This document shows positions 9,126 to 21,431 of a DNA stretch of 64,000 nt, piece by piece. Each line of letters begins with the position of its first letter. Positions within the stretch are counted from its first letter, which is position 1. The position numbers and the translations under genes were made by a program. The stretch covers positions 21,320,264 through 21,384,263 of the forward strand of contig CM053337.1 of assembly GCA_028583605.1 (NCBI GenBank), read 5' to 3'. The DNA comes from Dastarcus helophoroides (Eukaryota > Arthropoda > Insecta > Coleoptera > Bothrideridae). The notes under the pieces were generated by a model. That model saw only the letters and a program-made list of their open reading frames with translations, was not told the origin of the DNA and ran no database searches.

Positions 9126-11790
9126 GAAAAAGCCAGATTTGAATGTTTCGCGACTAAACAATTAAGATACTGATGAACTATTAAATGTCGTAGCTCAAAA
9201 TGATTTTGATCAGAATCCACCATGAGAACACTTGCAAATTTTAGGGAAGATTTCATAGGAAAAAAGTTGTAATACTGATGAACCACCAAATATTTAACTT
9301 TTTAACACAAAATTATTTTGAATGTGAACCTCCAAATGACTATAATCTTATAAAATTCACAAATGTGCTCTTGGGGATCCATAGGCAAAATAATATAGTG
9401 ATCAAAAGTTAAGTTTTTGGTGGTTTAAGCTTTTTATAAACTTTAAAGAAATCTAAAATTTCAAAAATATGTTTATTCAAACTTCAAAAATAATATTAAA
9501 AATAAAGTTGAAATCTTGATTTTGAAAAAATGTTAAAACATGTTTTAAAATGGTCGAAATTTTTAAAAAGTCAAAATTTAAACGAATTTTACTATTTCTA
9601 ATTTCTAAAGTGAACGCAATTTTGAAAAAAAATGGTCGAGATTTCAAAAAACGACGTATTTCGAAGAAGGAATCAAAATTTCGGGAAACGACATATTTTG
9701 AGAAAAGAGTCGAAATTTTTAGAAATAGAAAATGTCAGAAGTTTAAATAAGAGTCAATATTTCCAAAAAATAGCCACGGTTGAAAAAAATGAGTAAAAAA
9801 AGAGACAACTTTATGAAAAAGTCCAAATTTTTAAGTTTAATCGTTTTGGGAAAAAGTCAGAATTAAATGTTTCGTGGCTAAACAATTGAGATACTGATGA
9901 ACTATCAAATGTCCAAGATTTTAGTTCAAATTGATTTTGATCAGAATCCACCATGAGAACATTTGCAAATTTTAGGGAAGATTTCTTGGGAAAAAAGTTG
10001 CTATACTGATGAACCACCAAATATTCAACTTTTTAACACAAAATTATTTTGAATGTGAACCTCCAAATTACTATAATTTTATAAAATTCACAAATGTGCC
10101 CTTGAAGGTCCATAGGCAGAATAATATAGTGTTCAAAAGTTAATCTTTTGGTGGTCCATCAGTATTACAACTTTTTTCCCATAAAATATTCTCTAAAATT
10201 TGCAAAATTATTTTAAGCTAAAATGTTGGACATGTCCCAGTCGCTTAAATATTTTGCAGGTTATTCGCTTACCAAAAGAATGTTTTGTGGCAAAACAATT
10301 TAGATACTGATGAACTGCCAAATGTTCAAGATTTTGGCTCAAAATGATTTTGATCAGAATCCACCATGAGAACATTTGCGAATTTTAGGGAAGATTTCAT
10401 GGGCAAAAAGTTGCAATACTGATGAACCACCAAATATTTAATTTTTTACTACAAAATTATTTTGTATGTAAACCTCTAAATGACTATAATCTTATAAAAT
10501 TTACAAATGTGCTCTTGGGGGTCCTTAGGCAAAATAATATAGTATTCAAAAGTTAAGTTTTTGGTGGTTCATCAGTATTACAACTTTTTTCCCATCAAAT
10601 ATTTTCTAAAATTTGCAAAATAATTTTGACCTAAAATGTTAGACATGTTTTAATTTCTCAGTTATTTTGCATGTTATTTGCTTAGAAAAGAATGTTTTGT
10701 GGCAAAACAATTTAGATACTGATGAACTACCAAATGTTCAAGATTTTGGCTCAAAATGATTTTGATCAGAATGCACCATGAGAACATTTGCAAATTTTAA
10801 GGAAGATGTCATGGGAAAAAAGTTGCAATACTGATGAACCACCAAATATTCAACTTTTTAACACAAAATTATTTTGCATGTAAACCTCCAAATGACTATA
10901 ATCTTATAAAATTCACAAATGTGCTCTTGGGGATCCATACGCAAAATAATATAGTGTTCAAAAGTTAAGTGGTTCATCAGTATTGCAACTTTTTTTCCAT
11001 GAAATATTCTCTAAAATTTGCAACATAATTTTGAGCTAAAATGTTGGACATGTCCTAGTCTCTCAGTTATTTTGTATGTTATTTGCTTAGAAAAAAATGA
11101 TTTGTGGCAAAAAAATTAAGATACTGATGAACTACCAAATGTTCAAGATTTTGGTTCAAAATGATTTTGATCAGAATCCACCATGAGAACATTTGCGAAT
11201 TTTAGGGAAGATTTCATGGGAAAAAAGTTGCAATACTGATGAACCACCATATATTCAACTTTTTAACATAAAATTATTTTGTTTGTGGACCTCCAAATAA
11301 CTATAATCATATAAAATTCACAAATGTGCTCTTGGGGGTCCATAGGCAAAATAATATAGCGTTTAAAAATTGGGTTTTTTGTGGTTCATCAGTATTCCAA
11401 CGTTTTTTCCATAACATATTCTCTAAAATTTGCAAAATAATTTTGAGCCTAAATGTTAGACCTTTCCTAGTGTATCAGTTATTTTGCGTGCTATTGGCCA
11501 AGAAAAAAATATTTTGTAGCAAAACAATTATGATACTGGTGAACTACCAAATGTCCAAGATTTTAACTCAAAATGATGTGGATCAACATCCACCATGAGA
11601 ATATTTGAGAATTTTAGGAAAGATTTTATGAAAAAAAGTTGCAATGCTGATGAATTACCAAATATCCAACTTCCTTACACAATATTATTTTGTATGTGAA
11701 CTTTCAAAAGACTATAATCTTCTAAAAGTATCAAATGTGCTCTTGGAGATCCACAGGCAAAATAATATAGTATTCCAAAGTTGAATTTTT
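9126..11790. repeat. Satellite A segment 1, inverted-pair units mixed with AT block
   Basis: It carries the satellite A boxes in both orientations: atactgatgaactaccaaat and tgcaatactgatgaaccacc on the plus strand, tggttcatcagtattacaac as the inverse. Units repeat about every 420-440 bp, for example the gaatgtttt/cgtggc start near 9150, 10282, 10690 and 11095. The interval 9430-9870 is the second copy of the roughly 480-bp AT-rich block, spliced into the satellite order. No coding function. Confidence 0.88.
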
Positions 11791-12706
11791 GCAAATCGAC
11801 GTTTAAAAAAAATCAAAAATTGGCAAACGTGGCACAATTTTCAAAAAAAATAGAACTTTTCAAAAAGCTAAAAACTCTATAAACTTAGAGTATCGTCTAA
11901 AATTTCAAAAATATGTTTATTCAAACTTTAAAAATAAAGTTGAAATCTATGAATTTGGGGCAGGTAAAATTTTGAAAAAATGGTCAAACATGTTTTTAAA
12001 AAGTCGAAATTTTTTAAAAGTCGAAATTGAAACGAATTTTACTATTTTTAATTAAATGTGACTGTCATTTCAAAAATAAAAGGTCGAGATTTTGAGAAAG
12101 GACGTATTTCGAAGAAAGAATCAAAATTTTGAGAAACGACGTATTTTGAGGAAAGAATCGAAGCTTCAAGAAATAGAAAATGTCAGAATTTTGAATAAGG
12201 GTCAATATTTCCAAAAAAATAGTCACGGTTGAAGAAAATGAGTAAGACAAGACAACTTTATGAAAAAGTCAAAATTTTTAAGTTTAATCATTTTGGGAAA
12301 AAAATCAGATTTCTCGATAAAAAGTCAAATTTTGAGAAATAAGTAACATTTTAACGATAGAATAGAAATTTTGAAAAAACATGAAATTTGCGAAAACAGT
12401 TATCGATTAAACAAACAATTTGAAAAAAATCGATCTAAGCAAGAAAAATCTTTCAATTTTTAGAGGAATAACCAGTCTTAAAAAAGACGAATTTTTTTAC
12501 AGAAAGCCACATTTTGAAAAAAAAAGGCGTCGAATTTTCAAACTTAACGAACCCAACAAAGTCAAACTTTAACAACAAACAAGCAAAACAAACAAATATT
12601 GAAAAATAATATTCGAAATTTCGAGTATAAAAAGCAGAAATTTGCAGAAACATCAAAGAGTAAATTTTGACATAAATATCCAAATTTTGGGAGATTTTTT
12701 CTTTGT
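11790..12706. repeat. AT-rich degenerate repeat, third copy of the ~480-bp block
   Basis: Positions 11795-12305 repeat the block at 8645-9145 and 9430-9870 (gtggcacaattttcaaaaaa, gacgtatttcgaagaaagaa, gacaactttatgaaaaa). The rest is AT-rich decay with GTCGAAATTT pieces. Confidence 0.65.
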
Positions 12707-12937
12707 GAAACGGAGTGGTCCTTGGTTATCTTTAAAAATTGAAATACAAATCTTGTCCCCTGAAACCAAAAAAGATTAAAAAACACGACAAAGCTTGCTC
12801 TAACGCGTTTCGACAGCCAAGCTATCATGTATCTCTCTGAAGTGATAGCTTGGCTGTCGAAACGCGTTAGAGCAACCTTTGTTGTGTTTTCTAATCTTTC
12901 TTGGTTTCAGGGGACAAGATTTGTATTACAATTCTAC
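12707..12937. mobile_element. Foldback element F, copy c (best-preserved palindrome)
   Basis: Near-complete palindrome. The left arm begins around acggagtggtccttggttat and runs through CTTGTCCCCTGAAACC and GCTCTAACGCGTTTCGACAG to the centre near 12828. The right arm returns as AGCTTGGCTGTCGAAACGCG, TTAGAGCAACC and GGTTTCAGGGGACAAGATTT. There is no coding capacity. Structure (arms over 100 nt, almost no loop, dispersed copies) is that of a foldback or MITE-like element; I found no clear target duplication. The right arm contains a splice-acceptor-like T-rich tract plus TTTCAG ending at 12910. Confidence 0.8.
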
Positions 12938-13290
12938 TTTCTTTTAATTTTCTTTTCAAAAAATTTTAACTTTTTAAATCATTGGTGTTTTTGAAAACTT
13001 TGACATTTAAATTTAAATAGAATTGCGTGTATTCCATACATTTTAAGAGGTATTTAATATCTATTTTTACCTGCTTGGAGACGGACTTTTAAAAAATGCT
13101 CCCCTACGTATTACGGGGAATACCTGTGCAAAATTTTATGGTTTTTAGATGCACTGATTTAAGTTATACGTCGTCTGTAACAATCAGTGCTTACAGATTT
13201 ATTAAGTATCGTGTGGCGGACTCAAATATATTGGCTTCTTTATTTGGGAATTAAATTTCCAGTTTTTGTTTTAGCTTGATTATATTTTTA
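12938..13290 (+). other. Short stretch of mixed sequence between foldback copies
   Basis: After about 80 nt shared with the flanks of other F copies, 13020-13260 is not AT-repeat. It has a small dyad, cccctacgtattacgggg, near 13102. No gene was recognised; it could be a fragment of another insertion. Confidence 0.4.
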
Positions 13291-13492
13291 GAAATTGAAA
13301 TAAAAAACTTGTCTCCTGAAACCAAGAAAGGTTAAAAAACACAAAAAAAGGTTGCTCTAACGCGTTCCAACAGCCAAGCTATCATCTTCAAAGAGATACC
13401 GGTGATAGCTTGGCTGTCGAAACGCGTTAGAGCAACCTTTGTTGTATTTTTTAATCTTTCTTGGTTTCAGGGGACAAGATTTGTATTTGAAT
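13291..13492. mobile_element. Foldback element F, copy d
   Basis: Both arms are present around a centre near 13395: gttgctctaacgcgttccaa on the left and cgaaacgcgttagagcaacc on the right, with ggtttcaggggacaagattt near the right end. Arms differ by several substitutions and small indels. Confidence 0.78.
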
Positions 13493-14402
13493 TCTACTCT
13501 CTTATAATTTTCTTTTCAAAAAATTTTAACTTTTTTAAATCATTAGCCTTTTTGAAAACTTCGACATTTAAATTTTTTTCGAAATTTTCACTTTTGTTTA
13601 AATCTTGATTTTCTCTCAAAATGTGATATTTATTTCAAAATTTTCACAAATTTCTCGAAATTTAATGTTGTTAAAAATCCTAACTACTTTGTAATTTTCT
13701 TTTTAAAAAACTTAATTTTTTTAAATATTTTTTACTGGAAAGTTCGACTAAGAATTTTTACTATTTTAAGCTTTCAACTTATGTCAACTTTATGAAAAAT
13801 ACGACTTTTATTGAAATTTTCAACTTACTTGAAAATTTCTGCTTTTGTATTTCAATTTTTGAAATTTTTATCATTTTAATAAAATTTTGACATAGTTATA
13901 AAAAGTAAAAATTTCAATGAAAATACAAATTTTGAGCAAAATCGAAATTTCGAGAAAAGAAAATGTCGATTTTTGAAAAAAAAAAGTCAATATTTCGATT
14001 TTCTTGCTTATGGAAGCCAAACTATGAAAAAAAAGACAAAAACTATGAAAAGAGGTCGAAGTTTTGAGTAAAAAAAGTCACATTTTTCAATAAAATATTA
14101 AGGAAAAAAAGTGGAATGTTCCGAATTAGGTGGAATTTTTAAAAAAATCAAATTTAGGAAAACACACATTTTCAAAGTTCCAACTTTTAAAATAGATGAA
14201 ATGTCTGAAAGAATGTCAAATTTTAGGAATAAAGTCGAACATAAGAAAGTCGAATTTTTTTTACCATTTTAAGCTTTCGACTTATGTCAACTTTTTGAAA
14301 AATACGACTCTTATTGAAATTTTCAACTTATTTGAAAATTTCTGCTTTTGTATTTCAATTTTTTGTATTTCATTTTAATAAAATTTTGACATAGTTATAA
14401 AA

Positions 14403-14550
14403 TGTTTTTTTCAATTTATTTAACATTTCTTCGGCCCAGTTTGGCAATATTTAATAATATTTAATATTGCCAAACTGGGCCGAAGAAATGTTAAATAAAT
14501 TGAAAAAAACATAATATTTCCTGTCAATAAGGGTCTACCATGAAGAATAA
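14403..14550 (+). mobile_element. Inserted hairpin element with 50-bp perfect arms and apparent 12-bp target duplication
   Basis: Arms 14402-14451 and 14463-14512 are exact reverse complements (50 of 50), separated by 11 nt. The direct repeat atagttataaaa occurs at 14391-14402 and 14551-14562. In sister copies of the surrounding repeat this sequence occurs once and the intervening ~148 bp is absent, so it is an insertion. The arms contain cggcccagtttggcaa, of higher GC than the surroundings. No coding capacity. The inserted tail 14513-14550 is not palindromic. The family is unknown to me. Confidence 0.75.
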
Positions 14551-16257
14551 ATAGTTATAAAAAGTGGAAATTTCAATGAAAATACAAATTTTGAGCAAAA
14601 TCGAAATTTCGAAAAAAGAAAATGTCAATTTTTAAAAAAGAAGTCAATATTTCGACTTTCTTGATTCTAGAAGCCAAACTGTGTGAAAAAAAAGACAAAT
14701 TATATAAAAAGAGGTCGAAGTTTTGAGGGAAAGTTCAATACTTTGCAAAAAAGTCACATTTTTCAATAAAATATTGACGAAAAAAAGTGGAATGTCCCGA
14801 ATTAGGTGGAATTTCTCAAAAAATCGAATTTAAGAAACACACATTTTCAAAATTCCAACCTTTAAAATAGATGAAATGTCTTAAAGAATGTCAAATTTTA
14901 AGAATAAAGTCGAACATAAGAAAGTCAAAATGTCGAAAATTTTTACCATTTTAAGCTTTCTACTTAGGTCAACTTTTTGAAAAATACGATTTTTATTGAC
15001 ATTTTCAACTTATTTGAAAATTTCTGCTTTTGTATTTCAATTTTTGGTATTTCATTTTAATAAAATTTTGACATAGTTATAAAAAGTTGAAATTTCGATG
15101 AAAATACAAATTTTGAGCAAAATCGAAATTTAGAGAAAAGAAAATGTCGATTTTTGCAAAAAAAAGTTAATATTTCGACTTTTTTGCTTCTAGAAGCCAA
15201 ACTGTGTAAAGAAAAGACAAATTCTATAAAAAGAGGTCGAAGTTTTGAGTAAAAGTTCAACACCTTGCGAAAAAAGTCACATTTTCCAATAAAAAGTTAA
15301 ATATCGATGAAAAAAAGTGGGATGTTCCGAATTAGGTGGAATTTCTTAAAAAATCGAATTTAGAAAAACACACATTTTTAGAGTTCCAACTTTTAAAATT
15401 GATGAAATGTCTCAGGGAATGTTATATTTTAAGAATAAGGTCGAACATGAGAAAGTCGAAATGTGGAAAAAATACTAATAATTTAATTTTTTTTAACTCC
15501 TCATTCACAGTTTAATAAAATAAAATGGATAAAGGTAAAAAAAATAAAATGGTTGAAATTACGACAAAATAAAACAAAAGTTTTTAAAAATATGAAAGGG
15601 TAAATTTTGAAAAATAGCAGAAATTTCAAAAACTTGGCAAATTTTGAGAAACAAGTCAAAAACTTCAAGGATTTGGTTTAAAAAGACAAATATTTTAAAG
15701 GATTTTGCAATATCAGGAGAAATTGTTCCTTTTCAAATATAATTTCTAATCGAGGTCGAGAAAAAAAGCCGAAATTTCAAGAAAAAGACGAAGTTCAAAA
15801 CAAAAATCGAAATTTTGAGAAATCTTTTATTTATTCCTCAAAATGTTGAATTTTGAGATAAGAAGTCAACATTTCTAAAAAAAGGCCACAATGTAAGAAA
15901 AATAAAGAGAAAAAGCAAATTTCAAAGAAAGTTAAAATTTTGAATACAATTTTTAGATAAAGTAGAATTTTGGAAATAAAATCGAAATTTTGGGAAAAGA
16001 TCGATTTTAAGAAAAAAGTAAAATTTCAATAAAAATACGAATTTGTAAAATACCAATTTAAGAAAAGATAACAATTAGACAAAATTTTGAAAATGGTCAA
16101 TATTTTGAAACTCTTGAAAAGTTGAAATTTCATAAATATTGAAATTTCTAAGATTGAAAATTTAAAATCAGGGCAAAATTTTCAAAAAATTCAATACAAG
16201 TCGAAATGTTGAAAACTAGATGAAATTTTGGAATCGATATTTTTAAACAAAATAAAA

Positions 16258-16420
16258 ATTTTTGAAATACAAATCTTGTCTCCTGAAACCAAGAAAGATT
16301 AAAAGACAAAACAACTCTCTGAAGATGATAGCTTGGCTATCGAAACGCGTTAGAGCAACCTTTGTTGTGTTTTTTTTTTATATTTATTGGTTTCGGGGAA
16401 CAAGATTTGTATTCGAATTC
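16258..16420. mobile_element. Foldback element F, copy e, internally rearranged
   Basis: The left end (gaaatacaaatcttgtctcc, 16264-16283) is joined through a shortened centre to a full right arm with cgaaacgcgttagagcaacc and a diverged ggtttcggggaacaagattt. It sits at the junction of the large tandem duplication. Confidence 0.72.
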
Positions 16421-18000
16421 TGCTCTCTTATAATTTCCTTTTCAAAAAATATTAACTTTTTTAAATCATTCTTTTTGAAAACTTCGACATTTATATTTTT
16501 TTTTCGAAATTTTCATTCTTGTTTAAATATCGATTTTCCCTCAAAATGTGATCTTTAGTTCAAAAATTTCACTTTTTTAAAAACAAAGGTCTCGAAATTT
16601 AGTGTTTTTAAAAATCCCTACTACTTTGTAATTTTCTTTTGGAAAAATTTAATTTTTTTAAATATTTTTCACTGGAAAGTTCGACTGAAAATTTTTACCA
16701 TTTTAAGCTTTCGACTTATGTTAACTTTTTGAAAAATGCGACTTTAATTGAAATTTTCAACTTATTTAAAAATTTCTGCTTTTGTATTTTAATTTTTTGT
16801 ATTTCATTTTATTAAAATTTTGACATAGCTATAAAAAGTAAAAATTTCGATGAAAATACAAATGTTGAGCAAAATCGAAATTTCGAGAAAAGAAAATGTC
16901 GATTTTTGAAAAAAAGAAGTTAATATATTGACTTTTTTGCTTCTAGAAGCCAAACTGTGTCAAAAAACAGACAAATACTATGAAAAGATGTCGAAGTTTT
17001 AAGTAAAAGTTCAACCCTTTGCGAAAAAAGTCACATTTTCTAATAAAAAGTTAAATATTGAGGGAAAAAAGTTAAATGTTCCGAATTAGGTTGAATTTCT
17101 CTAAAAATCTAATTTAGGAAAACACACATTATTAGAGTTCCAACTTTTAAAATAGATGAAATGTCTCAGGGAATGTTGAACTTTAAGAATAATGTCGAAA
17201 TGTCAAAAAAATACTAATAAGTTATTTTTTTTAACTCCTCATTCACATTTAATAAAATAAAATGGATAAAGGTAAAAAAAAAGAAAATTGTTGAAATTAC
17301 GACAAAATAAAACAAAAATTTTTAAAAATATGAAAAGGTATATTTTGAAAAATAGCAGAAATTTTGGAAACTTGGCAAATTTTGAAAAACAACTCAAAAA
17401 TTTCAAGGATTTGGTTTAAAAAACCACAAGTATTTCAGAGAAATTTGCAATATGCGGAGAAATTGTTCCTTTTTAAATCAAATTTCGAATCGAGGTCGAA
17501 AAAAAAGTCGAAATTTCAAGAAAAAGACAAATTTCGAAAAAAATTCGAAATTTTGAGAAATCTCTCATTCATTTCTCAAAATGTTGAATTTTGAGATAAA
17601 AAGTCAACATTTCTAGAAAAAAAGCCACATTGCAAGAAAAACAAAGAGAAAAAGCAAATTTCAAAAAAAGTTAAAATTTTGAATACAAATTTTAGATAAA
17701 GTAGAATTTTGGAAATAAAATCGAAACTTTGGAAAAAGATCGATTTTAAGAAAAAGTTGCAATTTCGATAAAAATACGAATTTGTACAAGTCCAATTTAA
17801 GAAAAGAAAACGATTAGTCACAATTATGAAAAATGTCAATATTTTGAAACTCTTAAAATTTTTAAATTTTATAAATTTAGAAATTTTAAAAATTGAAAAT
17901 TTAAAATTAAGGCGAAATTTTCAAAAAATTAAACATAAGTCGAAATGTTGAAAACTAGTTGAAATTTTGGAATCGACAGTTTCAAAGAAAATAAAAATTT

Positions 18001-18570
18001 TTGAAATACAAATCTTGTCTCCTGAAATCAAAAATCAAAAAGACCAACGATTTAAAAAAGTTAAAATTTTTTGAAAAGAAAATCATAAGAGAGTAGAATC
18101 CAAACACAAATCTTGTCCCCTGAAACCAAGAAGGATTAAAAAACACAACAACGGTTGCTCTTACGCATTTCGACAGCCAAGCTATCATCTTCAAAAGATG
18201 TATCTCTCTGAAGATGATAGCTTGACTGTCGAAACGCGTTAGAGCAACATTTGTTGTGTTGTGTTTTTTAAGAGAAAGATTAAAATACACAACAAAGGTT
18301 GCTCTAACGCATTTCGACAGCCAAGCTATCATCTTAAACGCGTTAGAGCAACCTTTGTTGTGTTTTTTAATCTTTCTGCAGATAGTTGCATCTCTCTGAA
18401 GATGATAGCTTGCTTGTCGAAACGCGTTAGAGCAACCTTTGTTGTGTTTTTTAATCTTTCTTCAGAGAGTTGCATCTCTCTGAAGATGATAGGTTGGTTG
18501 TCGAAATGCGTTAGAGCAACCTTTGTTGTGTTTTTTAATCTTTCTTGGTTTCAGGGCACAAGATTTGTTT
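18001..18570. mobile_element. Cluster of nested foldback element F arms (copy f)
   Basis: A left end at 18001-18030 is followed by a near-complete palindrome (18100-18262), then by a partial inverted copy and at least two tandem right arms, each with cgttagagcaacctttgttg, before the final ggtttcagggcacaagattt. The repeated arm unit is about 110 bp and includes tctctctgaagatgatag. This indicates local amplification of one arm. Confidence 0.75.
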
Positions 18571-19490
18571 CCAATTTTTGCAAATAACCAAACCTTCCAC
18601 CAAAACTTTACCTTTTTCGAAAAATTCCACGCTTAAAATATTTTTGAAAATTCGACTTTTTTAAATTTCGATTTATTACTGAAAATTGCGACTTTATCGA
18701 AAATTAAGGGATTTTAAAATATTATATTGTATTAATTTTCAAAATTTAATTTTTTCAAAATTTAATTTTTTCAAAATTTTCTTTTTTCAAAATTTTGGCT
18801 TTTTCTCTAAATGTGAACCGTTTTAATTCCAAATTCTGATTTTTATAAATATTTTGACTTTTTTAAAAATTTTGAATGTTTCTCAAAGTTTTTAATTATA
18901 TTAAAATTCCGATTTTTTAAAAAACTTGGTTTATACTACAATTTATATATTTTTTTAAAATGTTGACTATTTTTAGGTAAATTGTTTCGAAATTATAACT
19001 TTTTGTGAAAATTTTAATATTTTTGAAATATTGACTTAAAAACTTCAATACTTTTGAAAATTTGGATTTTTTTTTTTTAATTTTAAATTTTCGAAAGTTC
19101 AATTTTTTTATATTTTGTTTGCAATTTTCTTTAAAAAAACCGACACTTTTATGAAAATTTGGACTTTTCAGGATGGTGACTTGAAAGTTTCGACATTTTT
19201 TGGACTTATTTTGAAATTTTTAAATTTTTTCAAAAATGTTGACTCTAAATTTTGACTTTTTTATAAATTCTGACTTTTCGATAATTTGGACTGTTTTGAA
19301 AATTACGAATTTTTTGAAAAATAAATTTACATTTTCTTAAAATTGAAATTTCCTTTAAATGTTGCAGAGTTAAAGAAAATCTCAGAAAAAAAATATATTC
19401 CTGCTCAAGTTCCATTCTATGATTAAAATGATTTTTGTAATTTTTTAACATAAATTTTGAGTTTAATTTTAGCGTTTTTTTTTTTTCTCT
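18571..19490. repeat. AT-rich degenerate repeat, opposite orientation
   Basis: Pieces such as ttcgacttttttaaatttcg and tttgaaaattttgacttttt are the reverse complement of the repeat texture seen elsewhere. Nothing coding was recognised. Confidence 0.6.
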
Positions 19491-20295
19491 TTTAATTTTG
19501 GTTTAGTTTTAGTTTTAAGTTATCACTTGTTTCTTTCTTTCTTTCACTTGTTTTCACTGTTCGCAATGCCCACAACTGCCCTTTTTTCTAATTATTGAGG
19601 GATGAAATTCGCTTTTCTTTAATTTTTAAATTATTTCATAAATGACACTTTATCCTCAACCTTTGATTCATCATTGGCAAAGTAATTTTCGTCTTTGTTT
19701 TAGACCTCATTTCGACCTTATCAATCGGTCGAAAGTAGCAGTGGATTTGCAGGATTATTATATACTTGGAAAAAACCAATAAAGAATCTTCTAGGGCTCA
19801 AAGCATTTGGTAAATTGCTGAAATTGATATCTCCGCTGATTTATTGGTTAAACGTTATTGTTTTGCGAGTGCATTTGACCTAAAACGGAAAAAGGACAAA
19901 AGCGATATTAAATTGTGCCTGTTTTTATTAGAGCTTTTCCCAGCCGCTCGGATATAATTTTACAAAACGCATTTTAATATGAATTTCGAAACGATCCCCT
20001 CAGCAAATATCAATCAACCAGATTACGACGAAAATTATATGAGTTTCCATTATCGTTTTGCATATTTAAATTAGAACAATTCTAGAATAATTAAAAAGTT
20101 GTAATTGCTTCTAATCGATACATTTATAAAAGACTCTGAAATTACGGTGGTAGTCAACCCTATCAAATTTTACATCGATGCGATTCTAAAATTCTAAATG
20201 CTTATTGTAATGGACTACGAAATTAATTTAGTGTTCGCTAAGTGTACGAACAACTTTAGTCGATGTTTAGTAGAAGCTATTAGATGCCTTTTTTA
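19491..20295 (+). other. Island of ordinary intron sequence
   Basis: Mixed composition without the satellite or AT-repeat texture. No exon, RNA gene or transposon end was recognised. Confidence 0.4.
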
Positions 20296-20484
20296 GGTGG
20301 AACGGACTTTTCCTTGATTATCTTATAAATTGATATACAAATCTTGTATCCTGAAACCAAGAAAGATTAAAAAATATAACAAAAATTGTTCTAACGCCCA
20401 GTATCTCTCTGGAGATGATAGCTTGGCTAACGAACAGTTTTTGTTGTATTTTTTAATCTTTGTTGGTTTCAGGGGACAAGATTT
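20296..20484. mobile_element. Foldback element F, copy g, degenerate
   Basis: Starts with the family end aggtggaacggac, then tacaaatcttgtatcctgaa. The centre is shortened (tatctctctggagatgatag), and it ends with tttcaggggacaagattt. This copy helps define the outer terminus of the family as GGTGGAACGGAC. Confidence 0.72.
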
Positions 20485-21431
20485 CATCAATTATTAAATA
20501 ACTATTCATAATGTCTCATAATAGCCCGATATCTTGACCTACATGATGACTCATGTAGGTTCGAGATATCAAACATCTAGAAACTGAATATTCTAGTACG
20601 CGTGAAATACAATAAGGAAGTAACACATAACAATGCGTTAATCCAATGTAATAAGGTTCTCGCGTGTAGTATTTATTCTTATTATTATGTCCTTATCTAA
20701 AAACCAAAAGAAATAATAAAGCAACAGCAAGAAAAAGTTTCCCAAAGAGCAGATTCCCAGTGAAGAGATTTCCAGAAGAAAATTTCGTTCATTAGGAAAG
20801 TTGCTTTGGCGTAAGCCTCAAACCTTTAGGAATTGTTTTAAAGAAAAGCTCACAATACAGGAGGAAAAGTTTCCGACTGAGGGAAAGTTTATAATGGCGA
20901 AACAATGAAATAATAGGTGCACAGAACTACACTATACTTGGTTTTATAACCCCTCAGGCACGATCCTCAGTTGCGCAGCCTTCTTATCAAGTTAATTTAA
21001 ATTCTTCGTCGTCGGGCAACAAATGAAGTTGAAACATATTTATTAAATTTGAAAGGTTGTGTGACGGGGGCGGCGTACGCGGTGTGTGCGTGCTCGAATC
21101 GAGTTGCCGTCACTTTTCGTGCAAATGCGAAATTGTTCAGTTTCAGTTCGAGTTAATTGAGGAAACTGAAGCGAGCAGTACGAACACGCACACGTGATGG
21201 GATTTCGTTAAAGACGTACTCGAATCGTGCGCCCCGTCGCTATTTAAATTATTTATTACCGGTCGCAATTTACCTTAAATATCACGCTGCGACGAAAATA
21301 TGTTAAGAAATAAAAACTGTCAGATATCATTTTATCCATGTTTCCAGACGTTTTTGAAGTTAAAATTTCTTTAGGCGCGTTAAGCGATTTTGAATGTTGG
21401 TAACACAAATTAAATAATTCCATCAGAAATA
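20485..21431 (+). other. Island of ordinary sequence with a GC-richer core
   Basis: Contains a short hairpin (gatatcttgacctacatga at 20529-20547 against tcatgtaggttcgagatatc at 20551-20570). A GC-richer stretch at about 21060-21240 carries gtgtgtgcgtgctcgaatcg and related inverted pieces. No gene was recognised; it is a candidate regulatory island in the intron. Confidence 0.42.

Larger units (their letters stand above)
13400..18035 (+). repeat. Large tandem duplication of an AT-rich block bounded by element F
   Basis: The order [right arm of F, ~300 bp, one or more ~600-bp sub-repeats, ~780 bp, left end of F] occurs twice: about 13400-16290 and 16325-18035. Landmarks are tttaagctttcgacttatgt-type boxes near 13770, 14270, 14950 and 16700, and ttaactcctcattcaca at about 15495 and 17232, roughly 1.74 kb apart. 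The first copy has three sub-repeats, the second one. Composition is AT-rich decay of the GTCGAAATTT family. No genes. Confidence 0.7.

Noticed and set aside
14402..14512. Pre-miRNA candidate
   Set aside because: A perfect 50-bp stem without mismatches, flanked by an apparent target duplication, fits an inserted foldback better than a miRNA hairpin. No expression evidence is available.
18261..18587. 108-codon open frame with a repeated RVRATFVVFFNLS peptide, seen again at 13402, 16262, 12562 and 7988
   Set aside because: The peptide is the translation of the foldback element F arm. It occurs on both strands and stops in neighbouring sequence, so it is a repeat shadow and not a gene family.
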